Source: Anaeroplasmataceae bacterium
GTDB taxonomy: Bacteria; Bacillota_I; Bacilli_A; Acholeplasmatales; Anaeroplasmataceae
DNA: 64,000 nt
Reading direction: 5' to 3'
Assembly (NCBI GenBank): GCA_020025015.1
Contig: JAHHSV010000001.1
Span: 43,909-107,908 of the forward strand
Positions 63,909-64,000 of the stretch are shown one piece after another. How positions within the stretch are numbered: the stretch's first letter is position 1; the number at the start of each line of letters is the position of its first letter. The notes under the pieces were generated by a model. That model saw only the letters and a list, made by a program, of their open reading frames with translations. It did not search any database and was not told where the DNA came from. The translations under genes and the position numbers were made by a program.

Positions 63909-63933
63909 ATAATGTCAGTTATACTGACATTAT
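63909..63933. repeat. 25-bp perfect palindrome (possible operator)
   Basis: ATAATGTCAGT, three bases, then its exact complement. No T-run follows, so it is not a typical terminator. It lies 24 bp upstream of a probable promoter for a gene beyond the edge, which would suit a dimeric regulator. Confidence 0.45.
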
Positions 63934-63956
63934 CTCTAAAATTTTCACTTTCCCTA

Positions 63957-63984
63957 TTGCAAAGAAAAACAAGAATGGTAAAAT
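63957..63984 (+). promoter_or_regulatory. Probable promoter of a gene beyond the right edge
   Basis: TTGCAA (63957-63962), 16 bp, TAAAAT (63979-63984) with TGG before it. Confidence 0.45.
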
Positions 63985-64000
63985 TAAATTAGATATAAAT

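Overview
The window is about 64 kb of a low-GC bacterial chromosome centred on the replication origin. The gene set (dnaA-dnaN, yaaA-recF-gyrB-gyrA, rpmH-rnpA-yidC-jag, dnaX-ybaB-recR, delta subunit of RNA polymerase, RNase M5, the full S10-spc-alpha ribosomal cluster) points to a Bacillota/Mycoplasmatota-type organism. TGA is used as a stop (yidC, recR, rnpA) and Trp is TGG, so this is the standard bacterial code, not the Mycoplasma code. A superoxide reductase, a PFL-activating enzyme, a PduL-type phosphotransacylase and an Rnf ion-pumping complex suggest a strict anaerobe that ferments and makes acetate or formate. An uncultured, Izemoplasma- or RF39-like lineage would fit, but this is inference.

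Layout. From 1 to 15 kb most genes lie on the minus strand: an LRAT-domain protein (cut by the edge), PflA plus a thioredoxin-like protein, superoxide reductase, a nuclease-helicase fusion, gyrA-gyrB-recF-yaaA, dnaN and dnaA. The origin (13.56-13.70 and 15.06-15.43 kb) holds consensus DnaA boxes and AT-rich DNA on both sides of dnaA. From 15.5 kb to the end almost everything is on the plus strand, so transcription runs with replication on both arms. Exceptions are the S66 peptidase and HIT genes (left arm) and pduL (right arm). The right arm carries rpmH-rnpA-yidC-jag, a YiiX-like hydrolase, dnaX-ybaB-recR-DUF1934, rpoE, a two-component system, an HD-rnmV-ksgA-ispE operon, an Rnf/flavinylation locus (29.2-41.9 kb), hisK, a DUF4011 helicase-nuclease with rmuC, an ABC exporter, and the ribosomal cluster from 50.0 kb to 63.9 kb.

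The most unusual part is the Rnf locus. RnfG, normally about 200 residues, is a 1988-residue protein built from about 13 FMN_bind-like units. Three carry strict flavinylation sites, and the rest form five alternating A-B pairs. RnfB is cut down to 115 residues and lacks its ferredoxin domains. A 65-residue membrane protein with four cysteines lies between rnfA and rnfB with overlapping stops and starts. The next genes encode an ApbE flavin transferase with an inserted segment, a NusG-II protein and a Gx-family membrane protein. Together they suggest a rewired, heavily flavinylated extracytosolic electron pathway.

Other items worth attention are a 351-bp MITE-like element with 14-bp inverted ends and 19-bp flanking direct repeats just upstream of the rnf promoter; a structured, pseudoknot-capable leader in front of infA where map is usually found; a candidate C-rich small RNA at 22.44-22.55 kb; and a hairpin leader ahead of the S10 operon. 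I saw no rRNA, tRNA or CRISPR array.
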